From JAPHTQ01 sp050288165 (GTDB lineage Bacteria; Pseudomonadota; Gammaproteobacteria; Thiohalomonadales; Thiohalomonadaceae), in the NCBI GenBank assembly GCA_050288165.1, contig JBNKDG010000009.1:102540-166539 (forward strand): a stretch of DNA of 64,000 bases. Reading direction: 5' to 3'. The notes under the pieces are model-generated. The model saw nothing but the letters and a program-made list of their open reading frames with translations. It searched no databases and was not told the DNA's origin. Shown in pieces: positions 51,974 to 60,768 of the stretch (positions within the stretch are counted from its first letter, which is position 1; every line of letters begins with the position of its first letter). The position numbers and the translations under genes are program-made.

Positions 51974-52996
51974 ATGGCACTCAACATGTACTACGACAAA
52001 GATTGCGACCTCTCCATCATCCAGGGCATGAAGGTTGCCATCATCGGTTACGGTTCACAGGGCCACGCCCACGCCAACAACCTGAAAGATTCCGGCGTCA
52101 ACGTTACCGTCGGCCTGCGTAAAGGCTCATCCACTGCCGCCAAGGCAGAAAAAGCGGGCCTGACCGTGAAGGAAACCGGCGAAGCGGTGAAAGAAGCCGA
52201 TCTGGTCATGATCCTGACCCCGGACGAATTCCAGTCACAGCTCTACAAGAACGAAATCGAGCCGAACATCAAGCAGGGCGGTGTACTGGCCTTCGCTCAC
52301 GGCTTTGCCATTCATTACAACCAGATCGTACCGCGCGCCGACCTGGACGTGGTCATGATCGCGCCCAAGGCACCGGGCCACACCGTACGTTCCGAGTTCG
52401 TCAAGGGCGGCGGTATCCCTGATCTGATCGCCGTATTCCAGGATGCTTCCGGCAAGGCGAAAGACATCGCCCTCTCATACGCCTCAGGCGTTGGCGGCGG
52501 CCGCACCGGTATCATCGAAACCACCTTCAAGGACGAGACTGAAACCGACCTGTTCGGTGAGCAGGCCGTTCTCTGTGGTGGTGCGGTAGAGCTGGTCAAG
52601 GCCGGTTTCGAAACTCTGGTCGATGCCGGTTACGCGCCGGAGATGGCCTACTTCGAATGCCTGCACGAGCTGAAGCTGATCGTCGACCTGATGTACGAAG
52701 GCGGCATTGCCAACATGAACTACTCCATCTCCAACAACGCCGAGTATGGTGAGTATGTTACCGGCCCGCAGGTGATCAACGACGAATCCCGTTGGGCAAT
52801 GCGTCAGGCGCTGACCAACATCCAGAACGGTGAGTACGCCAAGAAGTTCATCCTCGAAGGGATGTCCAACTACCCCGAGATGACCGCATGGCGTCGTAAC
52901 AACGCCGCTCACCAGATCGAACAGGTCGGTGCGCGTCTGCGTTCCATGATGCCGTGGATCACCGCCAACAAGCTGGTGGACAAAGAGAAGAACTAA
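51974..52996 (+). CDS. ilvC: Ketol-acid reductoisomerase
   Basis: The 340-residue class I (short) enzyme isomerises and reduces acetolactate with NADPH and magnesium. The Rossmann motif VAIIGYGSQGHAHANNLKDSG is near residue 18, the NADPH-preferring segment LRKGSSTAAK near 47, and metal/substrate residues lie in TDLFGEQAVLCGGAVELV near 185 and EMAYFECLHELKLIVDLMYEGG near 210. It completes the ilvBNC operon and is followed by a terminator. Confidence 0.98.
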   Translation: MALNMYYDKDCDLSIIQGMKVAIIGYGSQGHAHANNLKDSGVNVTVGLRKGSSTAAKAEKAGLTVKETGEAVKEADLVMILTPDEFQSQLYKNEIEPNIKQGGVLAFAHGFAIHYNQIVPRADLDVVMIAPKAPGHTVRSEFVKGGGIPDLIAVFQDASGKAKDIALSYASGVGGGRTGIIETTFKDETETDLFGEQAVLCGGAVELVKAGFETLVDAGYAPEMAYFECLHELKLIVDLMYEGGIANMNYSISNNAEYGEYVTGPQVINDESRWAMRQALTNIQNGEYAKKFILEGMSNYPEMTAWRRNNAAHQIEQVGARLRSMMPWITANKLVDKEKN

Positions 52997-53025
52997 ATCC
53001 GCTGCCTGTTGAGGCGGATTTTCGG

Positions 53026-53053
53026 AAAAGCCGGGCCTGTGCCCGGCTTTTTT
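53026..53053 (+). terminator. Rho-independent terminator of ilvBNC
   Basis: AAAAGCCGGGC (53026-53036) and GCCCGGCTTTT (53041-53051) form an 11-bp stem with a CTGT loop and a T-run. A second, weaker hairpin, AAATCCGC/GCGGATTT (52995-53002 and 53014-53021), lies just before it and overlaps the ilvC stop. Confidence 0.9.
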
Positions 53054-53133
53054 GTCACCCGGCAATGGATGCAACCAGGCATGGGAGGCTTTATTATGTA
53101 CCCCTCTCCTGTTACTCGAATGAGTGCAACTGA

Positions 53134-53922
53134 ATGAGCAAAGAGACAAACGGCGAAGTCGCCAAACCGCACCGCGGGATCTACCTGCTGCCGAACCTGT
53201 TTACCACGGCGGCACTGTTTGCCGGCTTCTATGCCATCGTCGCTGCGATGAAGGGGCAGTTCGATGCGGCTGCTGCTGCGGTGTTCATCGCCATGGTGCT
53301 GGATGGACTCGACGGTCGGGTGGCGCGTCTGACCAATACCCAGAGCGAATTCGGCGCCGAATATGACTCACTCTCGGACATGGTTTCGTTTGGCGTGGCG
53401 CCGGCACTGGTGATGTATGAGTGGGCGCTGCACTCCATGGGACGCCTGGGCTGGCTGGCGGCCTTTATCTACACCGTCGGCGCAGCACTGCGTCTGGCCC
53501 GTTTCAACACCCAGATCGGCAAGGTCGACAAACGCTACTTCGTCGGTTTGGCCAGCCCCGCTTCGGCGGCAGTGGTGGTCGGTTTCGTCTGGATCGCCGG
53601 TGACCTGGGCCTGAGTCCGAAGGCGGGCGACTGGGCGGCCTGGATCATTACCGTCGCCTGTGGCCTGTTGATGGTGAGTAACGTGCGTTACTACAGCTTC
53701 AAGACCATCGACTTCAAAGGCAAGGTGCCCTTTTTCTTCCTGCTGGTGGCGGTGCTGATCATCGTATTGATCACCTATGACCCACCCAAGGTGCTGTTCG
53801 TGGTCTTCGCCGGCTACGCCCTTTCCGGCCTGGTGATCACACTCTGGCTGCTACTGCGCCGTCGCCGTCAACGTAAGGCGGTTGAGGCCGATAGCGAGTC
53901 GGACACAGAGGATGGTGGTTAA
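53134..53922 (+). CDS. pssA: CDP-diacylglycerol-serine O-phosphatidyltransferase
   Basis: The 262-residue integral membrane enzyme makes phosphatidylserine. The CDP-alcohol signature appears in VLDGLDGRVARLTNTQSEFG and YDSLSDMVSFGVAP (D-x2-D-G-x2-A-R, then G-x3-D-x3-D), and about eight hydrophobic segments are present. The charged tail (RRRRQRKAVEADSESDTEDG) is not conserved. It lies between ilvC and leuA, a common neighbourhood. Confidence 0.94.
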   Translation: MSKETNGEVAKPHRGIYLLPNLFTTAALFAGFYAIVAAMKGQFDAAAAAVFIAMVLDGLDGRVARLTNTQSEFGAEYDSLSDMVSFGVAPALVMYEWALHSMGRLGWLAAFIYTVGAALRLARFNTQIGKVDKRYFVGLASPASAAVVVGFVWIAGDLGLSPKAGDWAAWIITVACGLLMVSNVRYYSFKTIDFKGKVPFFFLLVAVLIIVLITYDPPKVLFVVFAGYALSGLVITLWLLLRRRRQRKAVEADSESDTEDGG

Positions 53923-53956
53923 GTCATCCTCCCTGTTTTAGTCCATACTTTTTCTA

Positions 53957-53987
53957 CGGCCTCCCTGCGGAGGCCGGTTTCGTTTTT
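53957..53987 (+). terminator. Rho-independent terminator after pssA
   Basis: CGGCCTCC (53957-53964) and GGAGGCCG (53969-53976) form a perfect stem with a CTGC loop and a T-rich tail (GTTTCGTTTTT). It separates pssA from leuA. Confidence 0.8.
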
Positions 53988-54037
53988 CCGGCCTCTTTTG
54001 GTTAAGATGTCGTGACAGTACAGAGAGACCCAGAGCC

Positions 54038-55588
54038 ATGAGCGACAAGCTGTTTATTTTCGATACCACCCTGCGCGACGGTGAGCAGAGCCCCGGCGCC
54101 TCCATGACCAAGGATGAGAAGGTGCGCATCGCCAAAGCATTGGAGCGGATGCAGGTGGACATTATCGAAGCCGGTTTCCCCATCGCCTCGGTGGGCGACT
54201 TCGAGGCGGTGCAGGCGGTGGCCCGCACCATCAAAGATTCGACCGTTTGCGGCCTGGCACGGGCGCTGGATAAGGACATCGACCGTGCCGGTGAGGCGCT
54301 GAAGGAAGCCAACTCCGGGCGCATCCACACCTTTATCGCCACCTCGCCGATCCACATGGAGCGCAAGTTGCGCATGAACCCTGACGAGGTCGTCGAGCAG
54401 GCGGTACGCGCGGTCAAACGCGCCCGTCAGTACACCGACAACGTGGAGTTCTCCGCCGAGGATGCCGGGCGTTCCGAGATCGATTTCCTCTGTCGCATCT
54501 TCGAGGCGGTGATCGAAGCGGGGGCAACCACCCTCAACGTGCCCGATACCGTCGGCTACAACCTGCCGGAGCAGTTCGGCAATACCATTCGCCAGTTGCG
54601 CGAAAAGATGCCCAACTCGGACAAGGCGATCTTCTCGGTCCACTGCCATAACGACCTGGGGCTGGCGGTCGCCAACTCCCTCGCCGCGGTGAGCAACGGC
54701 GCGCGCCAGGTGGAGTGCACCATCAACGGCCTCGGTGAGCGGGCGGGCAACGCCTCGCTGGAAGAGGTGGTGATGGCGGTGAAGACCCGTCGTGACATCT
54801 TCTCCTGCAATGTGGATCACATCGACACCACCCAGATCGTCTCCACTTCGCGCCTGGTCTCCGGCATCACCGGCTTCGCGGTACAGCCGAACAAGGCGAT
54901 CGTCGGCGCCAACGCTTTCGCCCATGAATCGGGTATTCATCAGGACGGCGTGCTCAAGCATCGCGAGACCTACGAGATCATGCGCGCCGAGGATGTGGGC
55001 TGGAGCGCCAACCGCATGGTAATGGGCAAACACTCCGGACGGAATGCCTTCAAGACCCGGCTGGCTGATCTCGGTATCGAGTTTGAATCGGAGCAGGCGC
55101 TCAACGATGCCTTCGCCCGCTTCAAGGAGCTGGCCGACAAGAAACACGAAATCTTCGACGAAGACCTGCAGGCGCTGGTTACCGAAACCAATATCGAGAG
55201 CAGCGTTAACGAGCGGATCAAACTGGTCGCATTACGTGTCTGTTCCGCCACCGGCGAGACCCCGGAGGCGTGTGTCACCCTCAACGTCGATGGCGAAGAG
55301 CATCAGACCTGCGCTGTCGGCGGTGGCCCGGTAGATGCCAGCCTCAAGGCCATCGACAGCCTGATCAACAGCGGTGCTGAATTGCAACTCTACTCGGTCA
55401 ACGCTATTACCTCGGGCACTGACTCCCAGGGCGAGGTGACCGTACGCCTGGAGAAGAGCGGGCGCATCGTCAACGGCCAGGGTGCCGATACCGACATCGT
55501 CATCGCCTCGGCCAAGGCCTACATCAATGGCCTGAACAAGATCCTCGCGCCGCTGGAGCGCGCCCATCCCCAGGGCGGCGACGTCTGA
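54038..55588 (+). CDS. leuA: 2-isopropylmalate synthase
   Basis: LeuA (516 residues) condenses 2-ketoisovalerate with acetyl-CoA, the first leucine-specific step. A TIM-barrel catalytic domain starts with LFIFDTTLRDGEQSPGASMT; metal ligands lie in HCHNDLGLAVANSLAAVSNG near 203 and the loop GLGERAGNASLEEVVMA near 232. A C-terminal regulatory domain (after about 390) carries leucine feedback. Other leu genes are not in the window. Confidence 0.98.
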   Translation: MSDKLFIFDTTLRDGEQSPGASMTKDEKVRIAKALERMQVDIIEAGFPIASVGDFEAVQAVARTIKDSTVCGLARALDKDIDRAGEALKEANSGRIHTFIATSPIHMERKLRMNPDEVVEQAVRAVKRARQYTDNVEFSAEDAGRSEIDFLCRIFEAVIEAGATTLNVPDTVGYNLPEQFGNTIRQLREKMPNSDKAIFSVHCHNDLGLAVANSLAAVSNGARQVECTINGLGERAGNASLEEVVMAVKTRRDIFSCNVDHIDTTQIVSTSRLVSGITGFAVQPNKAIVGANAFAHESGIHQDGVLKHRETYEIMRAEDVGWSANRMVMGKHSGRNAFKTRLADLGIEFESEQALNDAFARFKELADKKHEIFDEDLQALVTETNIESSVNERIKLVALRVCSATGETPEACVTLNVDGEEHQTCAVGGGPVDASLKAIDSLINSGAELQLYSVNAITSGTDSQGEVTVRLEKSGRIVNGQGADTDIVIASAKAYINGLNKILAPLERAHPQGGDV

Positions 55589-55593
55589 GTCTC

Positions 55594-56349
55594 ATGGATT
55601 CGCGCCAACGCCACTACCTTGATGCGATGGGAATCGACGTGTGGGAGCAACGCGCTCCCGCCGACGAGCCAGCTCCCATTGAGCAGGTAGCAGCAGCGGT
55701 GGTCGAGCCGATAGAAGAGAGTGTTCCGCCTGTAGTGGAATTGGCGCCCGCGCCTATTGTCCCGGTCACCGACAATGGCATCGCCACCCTCGGCTGGCCG
55801 GAGCTTCAGCAGAAGGTTTCCGCCTGTACCCTATGCGATGAACTGGTGGCCAACCGCACCCAGACCGTTTTCGGTGTCGGCAATCGCAATGCCGACTGGT
55901 TGATAATCGGCGAAGCACCGGGTGCCGACGAGGACAAGCAGGGCGACCCCTTCGTCGGTCGTGCCGGACAACTGCTCAACGCCATGTTGCGCGGTATCGG
56001 CCTGCAACGGGAACAGGTCTACATCGCCAACATCCTCAAGTGCCGTCCGCCCAATAATCGCGATCCACGTCCCGACGAGGCGGCTGCCTGCCACGCCTAC
56101 CTGCAACGACAGATCGCTCTGATTCAACCGAAGCTGGTTCTCGCCGTCGGTCGCATCGCCGCGCAGAACCTGCTCCACTGCGATACCCCTATCGGCAAAC
56201 TACGTGGCCAGGTGCATCGGTTGGAAAATAACCTGCCGCTGGTAGTGACCTACCATCCTGCGTACCTGCTGCGCTCACCACTGGAGAAGCGCAAGTCATG
56301 GGCCGATCTCTGTCTGGCGCGTCACACCCTGCAGGAGATGGGTGGGTGA
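55594..56349 (+). CDS. Uracil-DNA glycosylase, type 4-like, with N-terminal extension
   Basis: The 251-residue protein has an N-terminal Pro/Glu-rich extension (1-60) and a UDG domain with iron-sulfur cysteines in CTLCDELVANR near residue 78 and NILKCRPPNNRDPRPDEAAAC near 147-168, the active-site segment GEAPGADEDKQGDPFVGRAG near 110 and VTYHPAYLLR near 225. Type 4 UDGs remove uracil from DNA. It starts 5 bases after leuA and its end overlaps rimI by 4 bases, the usual UDG-rimI arrangement. Confidence 0.92.
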   Translation: MDSRQRHYLDAMGIDVWEQRAPADEPAPIEQVAAAVVEPIEESVPPVVELAPAPIVPVTDNGIATLGWPELQQKVSACTLCDELVANRTQTVFGVGNRNADWLIIGEAPGADEDKQGDPFVGRAGQLLNAMLRGIGLQREQVYIANILKCRPPNNRDPRPDEAAACHAYLQRQIALIQPKLVLAVGRIAAQNLLHCDTPIGKLRGQVHRLENNLPLVVTYHPAYLLRSPLEKRKSWADLCLARHTLQEMGG

Positions 56350-56825
56350 GTGTCGCCAGCGACAGGGCAGTGCCGAGTATTCGTCCAATGCTCGATAGCG
56401 ATCTGACTCGGGTAATGGAGATCGAGGAGGCGGTCTATCCGTTTGGCTGGAGCGAGGGGATCTTCCGCGACTGCCTGCGGGTGCAGTACTCCTGCTGGGT
56501 GATGATGTTGGCGGGTGAGATCATCGGTTACGCCATTATGTCGGTCGCGGTAGGCGAGGCGCATATCCTCAATGTTGCTGTTGCCGAGGAGCAGCAGGGA
56601 CAGGGACACGGTCGCAGCTTTATGCGTTTCCTGATGGAGACCGCGCGTCACCACAAAGCTGAAACCGTCTTCCTTGAAGTGCGTCCTTCAAATAGAGCCG
56701 CTGTCCATCTCTACGATACGCTGGGTTTCAACCAGGTCGGTGTGCGCCACAACTATTATCCTGCATACGGTGGCAAGGAAGACGCGATCATCATGGCCTG
56801 TTCCCTGGTGGGACTGGATAGTTGA
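56346..56825 (+). CDS. rimI: Ribosomal protein S18 alanine N-acetyltransferase
   Basis: The GTG at 56346 overlaps the UDG stop by 4 bases and gives 159 residues. The GNAT fold is clear: IRPMLDSDLTRVMEIEEAVYPFGW, AGEIIGYAIMSVAVGEAHILNVAV, the acetyl-CoA loop EEQQGQGHGRSFM near 95-107 and FLEVRPSNRAAVHLYDTLGF. RimI acetylates the N-terminus of S18. Downstream, prfC starts after about 57 bases. Confidence 0.93.
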   Translation: MSVASDRAVPSIRPMLDSDLTRVMEIEEAVYPFGWSEGIFRDCLRVQYSCWVMMLAGEIIGYAIMSVAVGEAHILNVAVAEEQQGQGHGRSFMRFLMETARHHKAETVFLEVRPSNRAAVHLYDTLGFNQVGVRHNYYPAYGGKEDAIIMACSLVGLDS

Positions 56826-56882
56826 TCGTCGCAGCGCTTCTTATCGGGTAGAATGCCCGTTTTTCACCATCCCGAAGCACAC

Positions 56883-58463
56883 ATGAGCAAGATCGCCGAA
56901 CAGGCCAACAAACGCCGCACCTTTGCCATTATCTCTCACCCCGATGCGGGTAAGACAACTCTGACCGAAAAACTGCTGCTGTTCGGCGGTGCGATCCAGC
57001 TTGCCGGGACAGTGAAAGGGCGCAAGGCGGCACGTCATGCCACCTCCGACTGGATGAAGCTGGAGCAGGAGCGCGGCATCTCGGTCAGTTCATCGGTAAT
57101 GCAGTTCCCTTATCGCGAGTGCATCATCAACCTGCTCGATACCCCCGGTCACGAGGATTTCTCCGAGGACACCTACCGTACCCTCACCGCAGTGGACTCG
57201 GCGCTGATGGTGATCGATGCCGCCAAGGGTGTCGAAGATCGAACCATCAAATTGATGGAGGTGTGCCGTCTGCGCGATACGCCGATCATCACCTTCGTCA
57301 ACAAGCTCGACCGCGAGGGCCGTGAGCCGATCGAACTGCTCGACGAGGTGGAGAACATCCTCAAGATTCATTGCGCGCCGTTGAGCTGGCCCATCGGTAT
57401 GGGCAAGCGTTTTCGTGGTGTCTACGACCTCTATAACGACCGTATCATCGTTATGTCCGCCACCCACGGTGGCAAGAAGCTCGACGGTGAGGTGATTCAG
57501 GGACTGGATAATCCCCGTCTGGATGAGCTGTTTGGCGACCAGATCGCCGAATTCCGCGACGAGGTGGAACTGGTGCGCGGCGCCAGCCACGAATTCGATC
57601 ACGAGGCCTATCTCAGAGGCGAACTGACCCCGGTGCTGTTCGGTTCGGCGATTAATAACTTCGGTGTGCAGGAGATCCTCGACGCGCTGGTCGACTACGC
57701 GCCTACGCCATTGCCACGCGCCACCCTGGAACGCAAGGTCGCGCCGACCGAGGAGAAGTTCAGCGGCTTCGTTTTCAAGATCCAGGCGAACATGGACCCG
57801 CAGCACCGTGACCGTGTCGCCTTCCTGCGCGTCTGCTCCGGCCACTTCCTGCCCGGGATGAAGATGCGCCAGGTACGCCTGGGCCGCGACGTGAAGATCC
57901 CCAACGCCATCACCTTCCTCGCCCAGGAACGTGGTCATATCGAAGAGGCGTGGCCAGGTGACATCATCGGCCTGCATAACCACGGCACTATCCAGATTGG
58001 CGATACCTTTACTGTTGGCGAGGATCTGAAGTTCACCGGTATCCCGCACTTCGCCCCGGAGTTGTTCCGCCGTGCGGTGCTCAAGGACCCGTTGAAATCG
58101 AAACAGTTGTTGAAAGGTCTGCAACAGTTGTCGGAAGAAGGCGCCACACAGTTGTTCCGGCCGATGAAGAACAACGACCTGATCCTTGGCGCGGTAGGTG
58201 TGCTGCAGTTCGATGTGGTAGCGCAGCGACTCAAGGACGAATACAAGGTCGACGCCATATTTGAACCGGTGACCGTCTCTACCGCCCGTTGGGTTGAGTG
58301 TGACGACGAGAAGAAACTGGAAGAGTTCAAGCGCAAGGCGGAGGATAACCTGGCCATTGATGGTGCGGGGGATCTGACCTATATCGCACCGACCCGGGTC
58401 AATCTGCAACTGACTGAAGAGCGCTGGCCCGATATTGCTTTCCGCGCGACCAGGGAAAAATAA
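56883..58463 (+). CDS. prfC: Peptide chain release factor 3
   Basis: RF3 is a GTPase that recycles RF1 and RF2 from the ribosome. The ATG at 56883 gives 526 residues, the family length; the frame is open 10 codons further upstream. G-motifs: FAIISHPDAGKTTLTEKLLL (G1), the switch II segment LLDTPGHEDFSEDTYR, NKLDREGR (G4). Domains II and III follow, with LRVCSGHFLPGMKMRQVRLG near 320. A palindromic repeat starts 10 bases after the stop. Confidence 0.98.
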   Translation: MSKIAEQANKRRTFAIISHPDAGKTTLTEKLLLFGGAIQLAGTVKGRKAARHATSDWMKLEQERGISVSSSVMQFPYRECIINLLDTPGHEDFSEDTYRTLTAVDSALMVIDAAKGVEDRTIKLMEVCRLRDTPIITFVNKLDREGREPIELLDEVENILKIHCAPLSWPIGMGKRFRGVYDLYNDRIIVMSATHGGKKLDGEVIQGLDNPRLDELFGDQIAEFRDEVELVRGASHEFDHEAYLRGELTPVLFGSAINNFGVQEILDALVDYAPTPLPRATLERKVAPTEEKFSGFVFKIQANMDPQHRDRVAFLRVCSGHFLPGMKMRQVRLGRDVKIPNAITFLAQERGHIEEAWPGDIIGLHNHGTIQIGDTFTVGEDLKFTGIPHFAPELFRRAVLKDPLKSKQLLKGLQQLSEEGATQLFRPMKNNDLILGAVGVLQFDVVAQRLKDEYKVDAIFEPVTVSTARWVECDDEKKLEEFKRKAEDNLAIDGAGDLTYIAPTRVNLQLTEERWPDIAFRATREK

Positions 58464-58473
58464 AAAAGAATCT

Positions 58474-58594
58474 AACGCAAAGGCGCGAAGGAGTGGAACG
58501 CTGACTATTAAGGTGATGGATAAGTGATCTACTTACCGTTTTCCTTGTGCTGAATAGTCCTAGTTTTCCTTTGCGTTCTTGGCGTCTTTGCGTT
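58474..58594. repeat. Inverted-repeat element, copy 2 (diverged)
   Basis: The left arm 58474-58493 (AACGCAAAGGCGCGAAGGAG) and right arm 58568-58594 (ending GGCGTCTTTGCGTT) are imperfect inverted repeats. The first 13 bases match the arm of the copy at 27467-27601. It lies directly after prfC, and its right arm ends about 15 bases from the stop of the CcmI-like fragment. Confidence 0.7.
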
Positions 58595-58608
58595 GAAAGG
58601 TTTTGATC

Positions 58609-58824
58609 TTAATAAATCCGCTCAATCACGATTTCGATCGTCTTGCCCCCACCCACCTTCACGTTCTCCACTTCACCGTTCAGGTCGCCTTTTTCGGCGA
58701 TGGCGCTACCTGAGTGGGAAACCCTCGCACCGACTTTTACGCGAGCAAAATCTGCCAGCAAGGCGTTGGGTATCACCGCAGAGGATTCATCCAGGGTGAT
58801 CTCCAGCGGCAGATCGTAGGTCAA
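58609..58824 (-). pseudogene. Orphan CcmI-like C-terminal domain fragment
   Basis: The 71-residue frame reads YDLPLEITLDESSAVIPNAL, VKVGARVSHSGSAIAEKGDL and ends TIEIVIERIY. This matches the C-terminal domain of the cytochrome c biogenesis protein CcmI, in which DLPL-x-x-TLD, VGAR-x-S-x-SG-x-A and x-GDL recur at this spacing. The N-terminal membrane and TPR regions of CcmI are absent. The only start is a TTG and an in-frame stop lies just upstream, within a palindromic repeat. I read it as a truncated remnant, though a free-standing small protein is possible. No other ccm gene is nearby. Confidence 0.65.
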
Positions 58825-58829
58825 TCTAA

Positions 58830-58903
58830 CATCGGATTAGCGAAGCGTAATCCGACAGACTGATTGTCGGGTTACGGACTTTGGCCTAACCCAACCTACA
58901 TGG
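58830..58903. repeat. Tandem palindromic repeats upstream of CcmI fragment
   Basis: CGGATTAGCGAAGCGTAATC is a near-perfect palindrome (58833-58852), followed by GTCGGGTTACGG...CTAACCCAAC (58866-58893), a second one. Repeats of the form GGGTTA-GCGAAGCG-TAACCC are dispersed in many bacterial genomes. It abuts the broken 5' end of the CcmI fragment. Confidence 0.6.
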
Positions 58904-59100
58904 CTTTCAGGAATGATGGAGTGTGTTACGGGATTTCGGTGGCTGATATCATCGCGGATGATTAGGGCCTTCAGAATAAGCAAGAACCTGATATTTGAAA
59001 GGAACCACATTTTTGTCCGACCTGTCCGTTCGGCTAGGTTTATTCACGGTGTAGATGCTGTATATATCCCACCAATTCTGTAGTTATTGAGTGTTGGGGA
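58904..59100 (+). promoter_or_regulatory. Upstream region of PKD lipoprotein, with shared box
   Basis: No gene is visible. A segment at 59006-59037, CACATTTTTGTCCGACCTGT followed by CCGTTCGGCTAG, recurs in slightly different form at 60810-60844 ahead of the next lipoprotein gene. It is therefore a candidate shared promoter or regulator site. Confidence 0.45.
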
Positions 59101-60603
59101 ATGGCAATGAAAAGAGGATTGATAAAACTCTCTATCGTGGCGCTGTCGTTGGTTGTATTGACCGCCTGTGGCGGTGGTGATGGCGGGGGGGCCGCACCCG
59201 GCACACAGAACACATCGCCGGTGGCCGATGCAGGCACGAGCCAGAGTGTCGGTCTCGGCTTTACAGTCAACCTTGACGGCAGCAACAGCAGCGATGCTGA
59301 TGGTGATTCGTTGACTTACAGTTGGAGTTTTAACTCGATACCGGCGGGCAGTTTGGCGATATTGTCTGACCCTACTGCGGTCCAGCCGAGCTTTGTTGTC
59401 GATCAATTAGGGGAGTATCAACTCGAGTTGATCGTCAATGACGGCAGCATAGACAGTCCCGCCGCCTATGTCACAGTCAGCACCAGCTCGTTGGTCAAGG
59501 CGGTGGATTATTATCGGTACGTGTCGAATACCGTAAATAGTGCCGATATGGGTAACGGTGAAATAGTCGTTTCGTTCTATAACTTCGAATTCCTGAGCAG
59601 TAGCGTTAACCAACTCTTTCAAATTGGCGTGTCCAGGGACAACGGCGATACTTATCAGCTGCTAATGCCGGATATGCGTGATGTTACCTCGTACATTACC
59701 GATGGCAGTTCGGCCTACCCACGTTCGATTATCTATTCAGACACAGTGATTCTAGTGCCGGTGATCTATCACCTTACAACAGATTTGGTGTACACAAGCC
59801 ATCCCGGTCTATTTATCATCGACCGAAGCACCCTTGTTATGAATTTTGTCGCTGAGACGCCGTCGCAATGTATTCCGATCGACGGTATTCAACAAGGTGA
59901 CGGTTCCTGGATGTTTGCCGGGGGGTGTGCGGGGCAAGCTGCTGTCTTCAGTAGTGACGCCGACTTCGCCAATATCAACATTCTCGATCAACTTACATCG
60001 AACGGTTACGGTGGCCAATTGCACACCCTCCTGTCAGCGACAGATGGTTGCATCTATGCCGGTGGACACAATTGGGAGGTGATAGGCTCGGCGGCGACAC
60101 ATATGGTTGTCCGTAGAAGTTGCGATCTAGGACAGACCTGGACGTCGGATCTTGATTTCTACAATCCCGGTCATGCCTACACTACGGTCAGGCGACTCTA
60201 CGAGTTCGACGGCAATGTCCATTTATTCGGTGATCTTGGTGAAGATCCCGTATCGGGTACTTCGACGGATGTCAGTGTGGTTACGGCGGTACGAAACGGT
60301 GTCGATAACTGGGCGATGACCGCAATGCCGGGTACGACCGTATCTTCATCCAGTCCGGCTGGATTCATCGCTTTCGAAGCTGGTTCCTGCAACATGGTGA
60401 GCACTTCCTTGCTGACGGGACACGACACCTACTACAGTCTCTCTGACGATTGCGGCGCAACCTGGAGCTCGCCAGTGCTAACAACCTTTCGTCGTATGAC
60501 CGGACTCGAACTGAAAAGCGGTATGATTACTTTCTATCATTGCGATTCGGCATTCCATGTCGATCAGATGGATTTCGCTACCGCACTGTCCAATCTGCCT
60601 TAG
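59101..60603 (+). CDS. Lipoprotein with PKD-like domain and Asp-box propeller
   Basis: The 500-residue protein has a lipoprotein signal with lipobox VLTACGGG (Cys near residue 22; start 59101 or 59107). Residues about 38-130 form a PKD-like fold (SPVADAGTSQSVGLGFTVNL, DADGDSLTYSWSF). The rest contains three Asp-box-like motifs, SRDNGDTYQL, SCDLGQTWTS and SDDCGATWSS, as found in sialidase/BNR propellers, with several paired cysteines. Catalytic residues of sialidases are not evident. It is probably an outer-membrane-anchored binding or surface protein. Codon use is less GC-rich than in the neighbouring housekeeping genes, which is consistent with transfer. Confidence 0.85.
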   Translation: MAMKRGLIKLSIVALSLVVLTACGGGDGGGAAPGTQNTSPVADAGTSQSVGLGFTVNLDGSNSSDADGDSLTYSWSFNSIPAGSLAILSDPTAVQPSFVVDQLGEYQLELIVNDGSIDSPAAYVTVSTSSLVKAVDYYRYVSNTVNSADMGNGEIVVSFYNFEFLSSSVNQLFQIGVSRDNGDTYQLLMPDMRDVTSYITDGSSAYPRSIIYSDTVILVPVIYHLTTDLVYTSHPGLFIIDRSTLVMNFVAETPSQCIPIDGIQQGDGSWMFAGGCAGQAAVFSSDADFANINILDQLTSNGYGGQLHTLLSATDGCIYAGGHNWEVIGSAATHMVVRRSCDLGQTWTSDLDFYNPGHAYTTVRRLYEFDGNVHLFGDLGEDPVSGTSTDVSVVTAVRNGVDNWAMTAMPGTTVSSSSPAGFIAFEAGSCNMVSTSLLTGHDTYYSLSDDCGATWSSPVLTTFRRMTGLELKSGMITFYHCDSAFHVDQMDFATALSNLP

Positions 60604-60648
60604 AGAGGATATTTGCCACAGGCTGCTGATTTTTCAGAATGACGGTAG

Positions 60649-60768
60649 TTAAAGCAGGTTCCACAATCCCAACACACTGACGACAAACAGTCCCGCGCCG
60701 ATCCAGCATTTGAACTGCTGATCGTTGCGCGGGATCGCTTCATGCACCTTGAGTCCGGCGATGTGGCC
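60649..60768 (-). pseudogene. Remnant of a TauE/SafE permease 3' end (duplicate)
   Basis: On the minus strand this stretch translates as GHIAGLKVHEAIPRNDQQFK followed by CWIGAGLFVVSVLGLWNLL and a TAA (60649-60651). It is the C-terminal end of a TauE/SafE-type permease. Bases 60655-60768 match 63588-63701, the tail of the partial permease at the right edge, with 12 differences in 114 positions by my count. The match stops abruptly at 60768 and there is no start, so it is a gene remnant. Confidence 0.85.

Noticed and set aside
54002..55147. 381-codon minus-strand frame opposite leuA
   Set aside because: Shadow of leuA with no domain features.
57090..58409. 439-codon minus-strand frame opposite prfC
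   Set aside because: Shadow of prfC; no motif or ribosome binding site.
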